The position numbers and the translations under genes are program-made. The notes beneath the pieces are model-generated. The model was not told where the DNA came from. It made no database searches and worked only from the letters and a program-made list of their open reading frames with translations. Below, in pieces: positions 7,397-16,148 of a DNA stretch of 64,000 nt; within the stretch, counting starts at the first letter, position 1, and each line of letters begins with the position of its first letter. The DNA is from Actinomadura terrae (GTDB lineage Bacteria > Actinomycetota > Actinomycetes > Streptosporangiales > Streptosporangiaceae), in assembly GCF_022751215.1 (NCBI RefSeq), contig NZ_JAICDG010000001.1:1550001-1614000 (forward strand), in the 5' to 3' direction.

Positions 7397-9102
7397 CCGT
7401 GACGGCCACGGCGGCCTCCGTCAGCGCGCTCGTCGCGCTGGTCGGCATGACCGCCGCCCTCGGCCTGTACGGCCGCCGCGCCGTCCGGACCACCTCCGAC
7501 CTCGTCATCGCCTCCCGGGGCGTCACGCCCTGGTGGAACGCCTCCGCCATCGGCGGCGAGTACATCTCCGCCGCCGCCTACCTCGGCACGGCCGGGCTGG
7601 TGCTCGCCTACGGCGCCGACATGGTGTGGCTGCCGATGGGCGCGACCGCCGGATACGTCCTGCTCCAGGCGTTCGTCACCGCGCCGCTGCGCCGGTCGGG
7701 CGCCTACACGATCTCCGACTTCGCCGAGTGGCGGCTCGGCTCCCGCGCCGTCCGGCGGATCGTCACCGGGTGCGTCTGCTTCGTCGGCTGGTTCTACCTG
7801 CTGCCGCAGTTCCAGGGCGCCGGGGTCACGCTCCGCGTGCTCACCGGCGCGCCCGTGTGGGCGGGGTGGGCCCTGGTGATCGCGGTGGCGCTGCTCGTCG
7901 TGGCCTCCGGCGGGATGCGCAGCATCACCGCCGTGCAGGCCGTCCAGTTCTGGGTGAAGCTCGTCGCGGTCGCCGTCCCCGCCGTGGCGCTGCTGGCCCT
8001 CTGGCACCTGGACGGCGGCGCCGACCCCGCGAGCGCGGGCGTCCCCGCGTTCGCCCGCGACACCCGCGTCCACGTCGGCCACGGCCTCACCGTCAGCGTG
8101 CCCGCCGACACCGTCGTCACCGCCAGCGGACCCGTCGACGGCGTCCCGCGCGACCGGGAGCGGCTGCGGCTGCCCGCCGGCACCCACACGATCGGCCCCG
8201 GCACCGACGTGGAGTTCGCGTCCGGGGCGCCCGTCCCGCACGCCGGGCGCCTCACCGTCCAGGACGGCGACACCTGGGCCATGCCGTTCGGCCACGGCCA
8301 CGGCTTCTACACCGGCTACTCGGCGATGCTCGGCGTCCTCCTCGGGACGATGGGCCTTCCGCACATCCTCATGCGCTTCTACACCAACGCCTCCGGCACC
8401 AGCGCCCGCCGCACCGCCGCCGCCGTCCCCGCCCTCCTCGCCCTGTTCTCGGTGTTCCCCGTCCTGTACGGGGCGCTCGGCCGCCTCTACACGCCCGACC
8501 TGCTGCTCACCGGCGACCTCGACGCGACCGTCCTGCTCCTCCCGCAGCGGATGCTGCCGGGGCCCGCCGGCGCGCTGCTCACCGGGCTCGTCGCCGCCGG
8601 CGCGTTCGCCGCGTTCATCTCCACCTCGTGCGGCATCGTCGTCGCCATCGCCGGGACCCTCTCCCAGAGCGTCCGCCGCCGGGGCGTCACCGCGTTCCGC
8701 GCCGGCGTCGTCCTCACGCTCGCGGCGCCGCTCGCCCTGCTCCCCGGCATCGGCCCCCAGGGCGCCGCGAACCTCGTGACGATGGCGCTGTGCGTGTCGG
8801 CGTGCTCGCTGTGCCCCCTGCTCGTCCTCGGCATCTGGTGGCGCGGCCTCACCGCTCCCGGCGCGGGCGCCGGTCTCCTGCTCGGCGGCGGCCTGTCGGT
8901 CGCCGCCGGCGTCGCCCGCATCGCCGCCGGCCCCTTCACGGGCTGGCCCGCCGTCCTGCTCACCCACCCCGCCATGCTCCTCGCCCCGCTGTCGTTCGCG
9001 ACCATGGTCGCCGTCTCGCTGCTGACCCGGCGCCGCGTCCCGGGCCGCGCCGAACGCGCCCTCGCGCGCCTGCACCTGCCCGAGGACATCGCCAACCGCT
9101 GA
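7393..9102 (+). CDS. sodium/solute symporter (SSS family, acetate/monocarboxylate-like)
   Basis: 569 residues and about thirteen membrane helices. The N-terminal half has the SSS signature region RTTSDLVIASRGVTPWWNASAIGGEYISAA and the conserved GMRSITAVQAVQFWVK. A soluble, probably external loop of about 75 residues (215-290) interrupts the helices, as in ActP/MctC carriers. Family members use sodium or protons to take up acetate, pyruvate or related monocarboxylates; which one applies here is not visible. The GTG overlaps the stop of the DUF485-like gene, so stoichiometric synthesis is likely. Control by the LytS/LytR pair upstream is inferred. Confidence 0.9.
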   Translation: MTVTATAASVSALVALVGMTAALGLYGRRAVRTTSDLVIASRGVTPWWNASAIGGEYISAAAYLGTAGLVLAYGADMVWLPMGATAGYVLLQAFVTAPLRRSGAYTISDFAEWRLGSRAVRRIVTGCVCFVGWFYLLPQFQGAGVTLRVLTGAPVWAGWALVIAVALLVVASGGMRSITAVQAVQFWVKLVAVAVPAVALLALWHLDGGADPASAGVPAFARDTRVHVGHGLTVSVPADTVVTASGPVDGVPRDRERLRLPAGTHTIGPGTDVEFASGAPVPHAGRLTVQDGDTWAMPFGHGHGFYTGYSAMLGVLLGTMGLPHILMRFYTNASGTSARRTAAAVPALLALFSVFPVLYGALGRLYTPDLLLTGDLDATVLLLPQRMLPGPAGALLTGLVAAGAFAAFISTSCGIVVAIAGTLSQSVRRRGVTAFRAGVVLTLAAPLALLPGIGPQGAANLVTMALCVSACSLCPLLVLGIWWRGLTAPGAGAGLLLGGGLSVAAGVARIAAGPFTGWPAVLLTHPAMLLAPLSFATMVAVSLLTRRRVPGRAERALARLHLPEDIANR

Positions 9103-9518
9103 TCCGCCGCCCATCCGGCCCGGCGGCCGCCGCCCGACGTGCGTGGACCGTTCCCGCGACCCCGCCCGGCCCGCTCGTCCCGCCGGACCGCCCGCTCGTC
9201 GCACAGCTACTCTACGCACATCTCCGACTACATACCGCTCATCGAGCCCCGCGTTTTCCGCCTCCCGATCGGAGGCACCAGACCCCTAGTGTTCTCAGTG
9301 GCACAACAGTCACAGCCGCCACGGAGGGCGGACGGCGGGCCGGCACCACCCCACCGCCGAGAACCTCCCACAACAGCAAACCCGGAGATCCGGCGCACGC
9401 CAGTCGAGCGCCGGGTCGTGAGTCGCTGGATCCCGTACCGGGGGGGTGGGATCCGGCGACCTGTGGCTCGGGCGTCGCGGAACAGTCGGGGGGTTGTTCC
9501 GCGGCGTCCGAGTCTTTT

Positions 9519-9610
9519 GTATTTTTCTTGGCGGTCGGCGCTGGCGCGCCTCCCTTCGGCGAAAAACACGGCGATCGCTGGCATCGCTCCGAACTCGCCT
9601 GGCGGCTCGC
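9519..9610 (+). repeat. dispersed structured element, copy 1 (truncated 3' part)
   Basis: Order of parts: 5' arm GTATTTTTC (9519-9527); TTGGCGGTCGG; inner hairpin GGCGC-TGGC-GCGCC (9537-9550); CTCCCTTCGGC; 3' arm GAAAAACAC (9561-9569), complementary to the 5' arm at eight of nine positions; then the constant block GGCGATCGCTGGCATCGCTC and CTCGCCTGGCGGCTCGC. The second hairpin module of copy 2 is missing; copy 2 begins 11 bases further on. Confidence 0.75.
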
Positions 9611-9620
9611 TGTGCTCATT

Positions 9621-9761
9621 GCAGTGCCCTTGGCGTCGGGCGCTGGGCGCCCTCCTTCAGCGGGCACTGCGGCGATCGCTGGCATCGCTCCGAACTCGCC
9701 TGGCGGCTCGCTTCGCGATCAAGTTCTTGCTTCGCTCGAACTTGCCTTCGGACGCGATCGC
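9621..9761 (+). repeat. dispersed structured element, copy 2 (full length)
   Basis: Same order as copy 1 with different arms: 5' arm GCAGTGCCC (9621-9629), TTGGCGTCGG, inner hairpin GGGCGC-TGG-GCGCCC, CTCCTTCAGC, 3' arm GGGCACTGC (9662-9670, perfect complement), then the constant block. A second module follows: CAAGTTC (9720-9726), an 11-base loop, GAACTTG (9738-9744), closing with GCGATCGC at 9754-9761. The constant block is offset exactly 101 bases from that of copy 1. Confidence 0.8.
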
Positions 9762-9779
9762 AACGTGGCCGTTGTCGCG

Positions 9780-9816
9780 GGGCTGGGGTTACTACGCTGC
9801 GGGCTGGGGTTACTAC
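9780..9816 (+). repeat. two tandem 16-base units, period 21
   Basis: GGGCTGGGGTTACTAC at 9780-9795 is repeated exactly at 9801-9816. It lies just after repeat copy 2. No function is apparent. Confidence 0.7.
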
Positions 9817-9853
9817 CTTGTGCGGGGTGCTCTTGGTGCTTTGCTGCCCCTTG

Positions 9854-9870
9854 CTCGCCTGGCGGCTCGC
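9854..9870 (+). repeat. solitary 17-base repeat core
   Basis: A further exact copy of CTCGCCTGGCGGCTCGC, 33 bases before the end of nfo. The flanks (GCCCC upstream, GGGGTGC downstream) can pair weakly, but the rest of the element is not recognisable. Confidence 0.6.
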
Positions 9871-9902
9871 GCTCGGGGTGCCTTCGCCGTCGCTCGCTGG
9901 GC

Positions 9903-10751
9903 TTAGGGGCGTTGGTTTTTCAGGGTTGTTATGTCTTTGGCGTGCGGTTCTGGGGCTCGGCCCGGGGTTTCGATGATGAAGGGGACTCCGGCCACGGCGG
10001 GGTGGCGGAGGAGGTCGGCGAAGGGGGACTCGCCTATGTGGCCGGCGCCGATGTTCTCGTGGCGGTCGCGGCCCGAGGCGCAGGGGTCCTTGGAGTCGTT
10101 GGCGTGGACGAGTTTGAGGCGGCCCTCGCCCACGGTGGCGACCAGGGCGTCGATGGTGGCCTTGACGCCGCCGGGGGCGGCGAGGTCGTGGCCCGCCGCG
10201 TAGGCGTGGCAGGTGTCGAAGCAGACGCCGAGCTTCGGGTGGTGCTCCAGCTTCTCGAAGAAGGGGCCCAGTTGCTCGACCTTGGCGCAGAGCATGTTGT
10301 TCTGGCCCGCCATCGGCTCCAGGAGCAGGTCGGGGCCGTCCTCGGGGATCTCCTCCAGGAGGGGGAGGACGTGCTCGCGGACCTGGGCCATCGCCTCGTC
10401 GTAGGTCTGGGTGACGGAGGAGCCGGTGTGGACGACGACGCCGCGGGCGCCGATCGCGCGGCCGCGGGTCAGGGAGTGGCGGATGGACGCGAGCGACTTG
10501 GCCAGGGTCTCGGGGTTCGGGGAGCCGACGTTGACCAGGTAGGGCGTGTGGACGTAGACGGGGACGTCGGTGCGCTCCAGCAGCTTCGCGTCCTCGGTGG
10601 GCTTGCCCTCCGGCATCGCCCAGCCGCGCGGGTTCGCCACGAAGACCTGGATGGTCTCGGCGCCGATCTCGGCGGCGTACTTCAGGCCGCCGGTGGCGAG
10701 GCCGCCCGCCACCGGGACGTGCGCGCCGATCAGGCTTTTTGGTGAGGTCAT
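9903..10751 (-). CDS. nfo: deoxyribonuclease IV (endonuclease IV, AP endonuclease)
   Basis: 282 residues, full length for the family. It cleaves 5' of abasic sites and removes 3' blocking groups in base-excision repair. The TIM barrel opens IGAHVPVAGGL and carries the zinc-ligand motifs VVVHTGS, LLLEPMAGQ, GVCFDTCHAYAAGHD, LVHANDSKDP and RHENIGAGHIG, ending with a late Glu in FIIETPG. ATG 10751 (MTSPKSLIG) matches the family N-terminus, and a TACGCT -10-like element lies nine bases upstream of it. The gene is followed by the repeat-rich gap and preceded by the PASTA kinase, whose end is 17 bases from its start. Confidence 0.93.
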   Translation of the reverse strand: MTSPKSLIGAHVPVAGGLATGGLKYAAEIGAETIQVFVANPRGWAMPEGKPTEDAKLLERTDVPVYVHTPYLVNVGSPNPETLAKSLASIRHSLTRGRAIGARGVVVHTGSSVTQTYDEAMAQVREHVLPLLEEIPEDGPDLLLEPMAGQNNMLCAKVEQLGPFFEKLEHHPKLGVCFDTCHAYAAGHDLAAPGGVKATIDALVATVGEGRLKLVHANDSKDPCASGRDRHENIGAGHIGESPFADLLRHPAVAGVPFIIETPGRAPEPHAKDITTLKNQRP

Positions 10752-10768
10752 AGGCGGTCCAGCGTAGC

Positions 10769-12664
10769 TCAGGGGCCCCGCAGGAGCGTGATGGTGGAGC
10801 CGCGGGGCGCCTCGCCGGAGCTCGGGTTCTGGAAGCGGACGGTGTCGCCGCCTATCCCGGTCACGTTGACCTTGAAGCCCGAGTCCTCCAGGGCCGCCCT
10901 GGCCTCGTCGACGTTGCGGCCCATCAGGTTGGGGACGGGGATGTGCTCCTCGCCGCCCTTCTTGCAGCCCCACTTGACCGGGCCGATGTCGATCTTGCAG
11001 TCGTCCTCGTTGACGACGAGCGTGACGTGGTCGCCGCGGGAGACGCCGGTGCCCATGGGCGGGTCCTGGCTGACCACCGTGCTCGGCGGCTTGCCGTCGA
11101 CCTTCCGGTGGTCGATCCTGACGTCCAGGCCCATCGAGCGGAGCTGGTTGGCGGCGTTGTCGCCCGCGATGCCGACCAGGTTCGGCATCGACATGCCGCT
11201 GCTGATCACGAGGTCGACGGGCTCGTCGGGGGAGCGGCGGTCGCCCGCGGGCGGGTCGCTGCTGATGACCCGGTCCTTGGAGACGGTCTGCGAGCCGTTG
11301 GTGCTGGTCTCCCCGACGGTGAAGCCCTTGCCTTCGAGGGCCTTCCTGGCGTCCGCGAGCGTCTTGCCCTCGACGTCCGGGACCTCGCGGGGGGTGCGGC
11401 CGCGGGACGGGGTGAGCGTGACGGTCTCGCCCTTGGCGACGCGGGCGCCGGCGGGCGGGTCGGTCTTCGCGACCTCGCCCTTGCGGACGTGGTCGTCGTA
11501 GACGGCCTCCGTGACGCGGACGTCGAGGCCGCCGTCCTTCAGCTTGGCGCGGGCGTCGGCCAGCTTCATCCCGACGATCTTCTCGGGGACGTGGTCGTAC
11601 TGGCCGGACGTCTCGTACCAGACGGCCCAGCCGAGGATCATCGCGACGACCACGCCGACGGCGATCAGGACGTAGCGGCCGGTGATCGCGCCGATCGCGC
11701 GGTCGGCGCGGCCGCGCTCGCGGGGGAGGTCCCGCTCGTCCAGGACGGCCGTGTGGGGGGACGGCGCGTGCATCTCGACGGTGGTGGTCTGCGGCTGCGC
11801 GCGCTGGTCGAAGTCGCGGGGGAGGCCGTTGTAGGCCTCGGCGACCTCGGCGAGGAACTGGTTCGCGTCCCGGGGGCGGCGGTCCGGATTGTGACTGGTG
11901 GCGTCGGTGACCAGGTCGTCGACCTGGCGGGGGATGCCGGGGACGGCCTCCGACGGCGGCGGGACGGTCTCGTTGACGTGCTTGTAGGCGACGGCGAACG
12001 CGGTGTCGGCCTGGTGCGGCAGCCGGCCGGTGACCAGCTCGTAGAGCATGATCCCGGCGGCGTAGACGTCGGTGCGGACGTCGACCTCGCCCGCCTGCAC
12101 CTGTTCGGGCGCCAGGTAGCCGACGGTTCCGATGATCACGCCGGTCCGGGTCATCTTGCTCGCGGACTCGGCCCGGGCGAGGCCGAAGTCGGCGACCTTG
12201 ACCCGGCCGTCCTCGGTGATCAGCACGTTCTCGGGCTTGACGTCGCGGTGCACGAGCCCGGCCCGGTGCGCGGCGCCGAGCGCGGCGAGGACCGGCTGCA
12301 TGATCTCCAGCGCGGCGCGGGGGCCGAACCGCCCGGCGGCGGTGAGCGCGTCGCGGAGCGTGTGGCCCTGGACGTACTCCATCACCAGGAAGACGTGCTC
12401 GCCGTCGGTGACCTGGTCGTAGACGGCGACGACGTTCGGGTGCGAGAGCGCGGCGGCGGACTTGGCCTCGCCGATGAAGCGGGCGACGAAGTCCTCGTCG
12501 GTGGCGAGCGCGGGGTGCATCACCTTGATCGCGATGACGCGGTCGAGGCGGATGTCGCGGGCCACGTACACGGTGGCCATGCCGCCGCGGGCGACCCGTG
12601 ACTCAATGCGGTATCGCCCGTCGAGAACCTGCCCCACGAGGGGATCGGTAGCCGTCGCGTCCAT
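10769..12664 (-). CDS. pknL: PASTA-domain Ser/Thr protein kinase (PknL/PknB type)
   Basis: 631 residues. The cytoplasmic kinase (about 15-275) has the Gly loop VARGGMATVYVARD, Lys47 in AIKVM, HRDVKPEN with catalytic Asp141, Asp159 in DFGLA, and an activation loop with TRTGVIIGTVGYLAPEQ. A single membrane helix (YVLIAVGVVVAMILGWAVWY, near 335-355) leads to four external PASTA repeats that in relatives sense peptidoglycan or lipid II. TAAACT lies seven bases before the ATG, suggesting a leaderless message. The nearby Rv2175c-like gene (17427) and the aroF, idsA and metF homologues make PknL the best family assignment; the gene symbol is by context. Confidence 0.92.
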   Translation of the reverse strand: MDATATDPLVGQVLDGRYRIESRVARGGMATVYVARDIRLDRVIAIKVMHPALATDEDFVARFIGEAKSAAALSHPNVVAVYDQVTDGEHVFLVMEYVQGHTLRDALTAAGRFGPRAALEIMQPVLAALGAAHRAGLVHRDVKPENVLITEDGRVKVADFGLARAESASKMTRTGVIIGTVGYLAPEQVQAGEVDVRTDVYAAGIMLYELVTGRLPHQADTAFAVAYKHVNETVPPPSEAVPGIPRQVDDLVTDATSHNPDRRPRDANQFLAEVAEAYNGLPRDFDQRAQPQTTTVEMHAPSPHTAVLDERDLPRERGRADRAIGAITGRYVLIAVGVVVAMILGWAVWYETSGQYDHVPEKIVGMKLADARAKLKDGGLDVRVTEAVYDDHVRKGEVAKTDPPAGARVAKGETVTLTPSRGRTPREVPDVEGKTLADARKALEGKGFTVGETSTNGSQTVSKDRVISSDPPAGDRRSPDEPVDLVISSGMSMPNLVGIAGDNAANQLRSMGLDVRIDHRKVDGKPPSTVVSQDPPMGTGVSRGDHVTLVVNEDDCKIDIGPVKWGCKKGGEEHIPVPNLMGRNVDEARAALEDSGFKVNVTGIGGDTVRFQNPSSGEAPRGSTITLLRGP

Positions 12665-12741
12665 CGCTGCGAGTTTACGGCGCGGCCCGGGCGGATCTCA
12701 TCAGTCCGGAGTATGAGCGCATCTGCGCCGTCGGTCGGAGT

Positions 12742-13698
12742 TCAGGGGGTGGTGGCGCAGGGTTCGGGCTCGGGCTCGGCCTGCGGGACGGGGGTGCGGC
12801 GCCGCAGCGACCGGGTGCTGCGGGACACGCCGACGCCGGCCAGGCACAGGGCGCCGCCCGCGAGCGTGAGCAGCCCGGGAACCTCGCCGAGGAACAGCCA
12901 CGACATCAGGACGACGAGCGCGGGCGCGGCGTAGGTGGTGGCGCCCATCTTCCCCGCCGACGTGCGGGCCAGCGCGTAGCCCCAGGTCGTGAACGCCAGC
13001 GCGGTCGGGAAGACGCCCAGGTAGAGCACGTTGAGCGTGGCGCCGGTGGAGGCGTCCGCCGCCTCGCCCGCGAACTGACCGGCGAACGGCAGGCAGGCGA
13101 GGGCGCCGATCGCGCAGGAGAACGTCGTGAACTGGAGCGGCGTGGCGTGCCTGAGCGTGGGCTTCTGGGTCACCACGCCCGCGGCGTAGGTGACGGCGGC
13201 GGCCAGGCACAGCAGGACGCCGCCGACCGAGGAGCCGCCCTCGTCCGACATCGACAGCCCGACGACGGCGGCGCCCGCGAACGAGACCGCCATGCCCGCG
13301 AGGAGCCGGGGCGCGAAGCCCTCCTTCAGCAGCCAGCCGCCGAGGAGCGCGATGAGGATCGGCCCGATGTTGACGACGAGCGCGGCGGTGCCCGCGTCCA
13401 CGAGCCGCTCGCCCCAGTTCAGCGCGATCATGTAGGCGCCGAACCACAGCACCCCGGCGGTGACGATGCCGGGCCACGCGCCGCGGGAGGGCAGCCCCTC
13501 GCGGCGGACGAGGCAGATCACGCCGAGCACGAGGGTCCCGGAGAGCATGCGGCCGAGCGCGAGGGCGCCGGGGCTGTAGTCCTCCCCGGCGCTGCGGATC
13601 GCGACGAACGCCGACGCCCACAGGACGACGGTCACGGTCGCCGCCGCCACGGCCAGCCTGTCGATTCCCGCCGGGGCGGGAACGTTCCCTTCTGCCAT
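12742..13698 (-). CDS. EamA/DMT-family transporter (second)
   Basis: 318 residues, ten hydrophobic helices in two EamA repeats, with a charged Pro/Glu-rich C-terminal tail (PVPQAEPEPEPC). It is only distantly similar to the EamA protein at 1423-2361, so it is not a recent duplicate. Substrate unknown. ATG 13698 is chosen because AAGG lies eight bases upstream; GTG 13707 is an alternative. It stands alone between the PASTA kinase and the thiamine operon. A 12-base palindrome (13746-13757) lies about 50 bases upstream. Confidence 0.87.
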   Translation of the reverse strand: MAEGNVPAPAGIDRLAVAAATVTVVLWASAFVAIRSAGEDYSPGALALGRMLSGTLVLGVICLVRREGLPSRGAWPGIVTAGVLWFGAYMIALNWGERLVDAGTAALVVNIGPILIALLGGWLLKEGFAPRLLAGMAVSFAGAAVVGLSMSDEGGSSVGGVLLCLAAAVTYAAGVVTQKPTLRHATPLQFTTFSCAIGALACLPFAGQFAGEAADASTGATLNVLYLGVFPTALAFTTWGYALARTSAGKMGATTYAAPALVVLMSWLFLGEVPGLLTLAGGALCLAGVGVSRSTRSLRRRTPVPQAEPEPEPCATTP

Positions 13699-13745
13699 GT
13701 CACGCACCTTAGGTCTGAGATGTTTCCATCAACACCGAAATGTCG

Positions 13746-13757
13746 CGCAACGTTGCG
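13746..13757. promoter_or_regulatory. 12-base palindrome upstream of the second EamA gene
   Basis: CGCAACGTTGCG is perfectly palindromic and lies 48 bases before the start codon, a position suited to an operator. No regulator gene is adjacent, so the binding protein is unknown. Confidence 0.35.
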
Positions 13758-13850
13758 GACGAGGGGTTCGGGGGGATGGGCCCAGTCTCGGTGCGCCGAC
13801 CGTGCAGGTCTAGCGACTCTTGCTATAGACGATCTTTAAGGATCTCTACA

Positions 13851-14834
<984 letters not shown>

Positions 14835-14835
<1 letters not shown>

Positions 14836-15959
14836 CAGTGCACCTCGGGGGAGAAGCGGTCGGGTGTGAAGGGGGCTGCCTCGGCGGGGACGGGCTCGTC
14901 CAGCAGCGTCGCGGCCAGGATGTCGGCGCTGACCGGGGCGAGGAGGACGCCGTTGCGGAAGTGGCCCGTTCCGAGGTACAGGCCGGGCAGCGCCGAGGCG
15001 CCCATCACCGGCGCGTTGTCGGGGGAGCCGGGCCGCAGGCCCGCCGAGACCTCGGCGAACTCCAGTTCGGTGATGCCGGGCAGCAGCTCGTGGGCGTCGC
15101 GCAGCAGCTCCCACAGCCCGCCCGCGGTGACCCGCGTGTCGAAGCCCAGCTCCTCCTGGGTCGCGCCGACGACGATCTCGCCGTCCGCGCGCGGCACCAG
15201 GTAGACCGACGAGCCCCGGACCAGCGCCCGGGTGCAGCGCCGCAGGAACGGCACCGCCGTCCGCAACCGGATGACCTGGCCCTTCACCGGCCGGACGGGC
15301 GGGACCACGCCCGCCGGCACGCCCTCCAGGTCGCCGGACCAGGGGCCGGCTGCGATCAGGACGCGGTCGGCGCGGAGCTCCGTCCCGTCGTCGAGGCGGA
15401 CGCCGGTCGCCCGGTCGCGCTCGACCAGGACGCCCGCCGCCCGCCGCCGGACGAGCCGCGCGCCCAGCGCCTCGGCCGCCGCCAGCAGCGCGGGGGTGAG
15501 GCGGCGCGGGTCGACCGAGCCGTCCTCGGGGGCGAGCAGGCCGCCGCGCACGCCGGGTGCCAGCATCGGCTCGTGCCGGCGGCACTCGCGGCCGGTCAGC
15601 GCCTCGGTCGGGATGCCGAGGCTCTCCTGGAAGCGGCGCAGGTCGTCCAGGTAGTTCAGGTCGCCCGAGTCGAACGCGACCTCCAGGATGCCGTCGGTGC
15701 GGTGGGCGACGTCGAGCCCGGTCCGCTCCTCCAGCTCGGCGACGAACGCGGGGTAGCGGTCGCGGGAGGCGAGCCCGAGCCGCAGCAGCGGCTCCTCGCC
15801 GTAGGTCAGTTCGCTGACCGGGGTCAGCATGCCCGCCGCGACCGACGACGCCCCGCTCATGGGCGCCGGGTCGACCAGCGTGACGGCGGCGCCGCCCGCG
15901 GCCGCCCGCCAGGCGGTGGCGAGGCCGATGACCCCGGCGCCGATGATGACGATCTCCAT
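14835..15959 (-). CDS. thiO: glycine oxidase ThiO
   Basis: 374 residues, a DAO-type flavoprotein with the FAD-binding start MEIVIIGAGVIGLATAWRAA. It oxidises glycine to the imine used by ThiG in aerobic bacteria. Late motifs include RPVKGQVIRL, GATQEELGFDT and TGHFRNGVLLAP, characteristic of ThiO. It is first in the thiOSG operon and begins only five bases after the TPP riboswitch core, whose AGGGAG element also serves as the ribosome-binding site. Confidence 0.94.
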
Positions 15960-15964
15960 GCGCG

Positions 15965-16054
15965 CTCCCTTCGCCGGCATGATCCGGATCAGGTGGTGGC
16001 GGTCGGCGGCCCGCTCAGCCGCCCTCTCAGCCCGGTCGCACCGGACTCCCGCGC
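15965..16054 (-). ncRNA. TPP riboswitch (THI element)
   Basis: Minus strand shows the two conserved THI segments: CCGGGCTGAGAGGG (pyrimidine-binding arm) and ACCTGATCCGGATCATGCC followed by GGCGAAGGGAG (pyrophosphate arm). The aptamer's last element, AGGGAG, is five bases from the thiO ATG and is the only Shine-Dalgarno, so TPP binding should block translation initiation directly. TATGGT (plus-strand 16066-16071) is a likely -10. The final segment reads GGATCATGCC where the usual form is GGATAATGCC, a single-base variant. Confidence 0.95.
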
Positions 16055-16148
16055 TCTCGCCCTCCACCATACGACGTCGGGTGATATGCGCAGTTGTCCG
16101 GATACCGATCATGGGGCTGCGGGAGGCCCCCGGCTAGGGTGGACGGCC

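Larger units (their letters stand above)
9103..9902. other. 800-base non-coding gap with structured repeats
   Basis: No convincing gene between the convergent symporter and nfo. Several ORFs of 90-250 codons cross it on both strands, but they run through the repeat copies, lack ribosome-binding sites and have no recognisable protein content. Bases 9103-9510 show nothing I can name. Bases 9519-9870 hold two copies of a structured dispersed element, a tandem 21-base repeat and one solitary repeat core. Confidence 0.7.

Noticed and set aside
9239-9685. ORFs such as MPAIAAVPAEGG... on the minus strand of the repeat gap
   Set aside because: They start within the repeat copies and follow the constant blocks; no ribosome-binding site and no continuity outside the repeat.
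7233-10745. 1170-codon open frame on the plus strand across the symporter, the gap and nfo
   Set aside because: It crosses confirmed genes in other frames and is Arg/Pro-rich without any domain; it is a GC-bias shadow.
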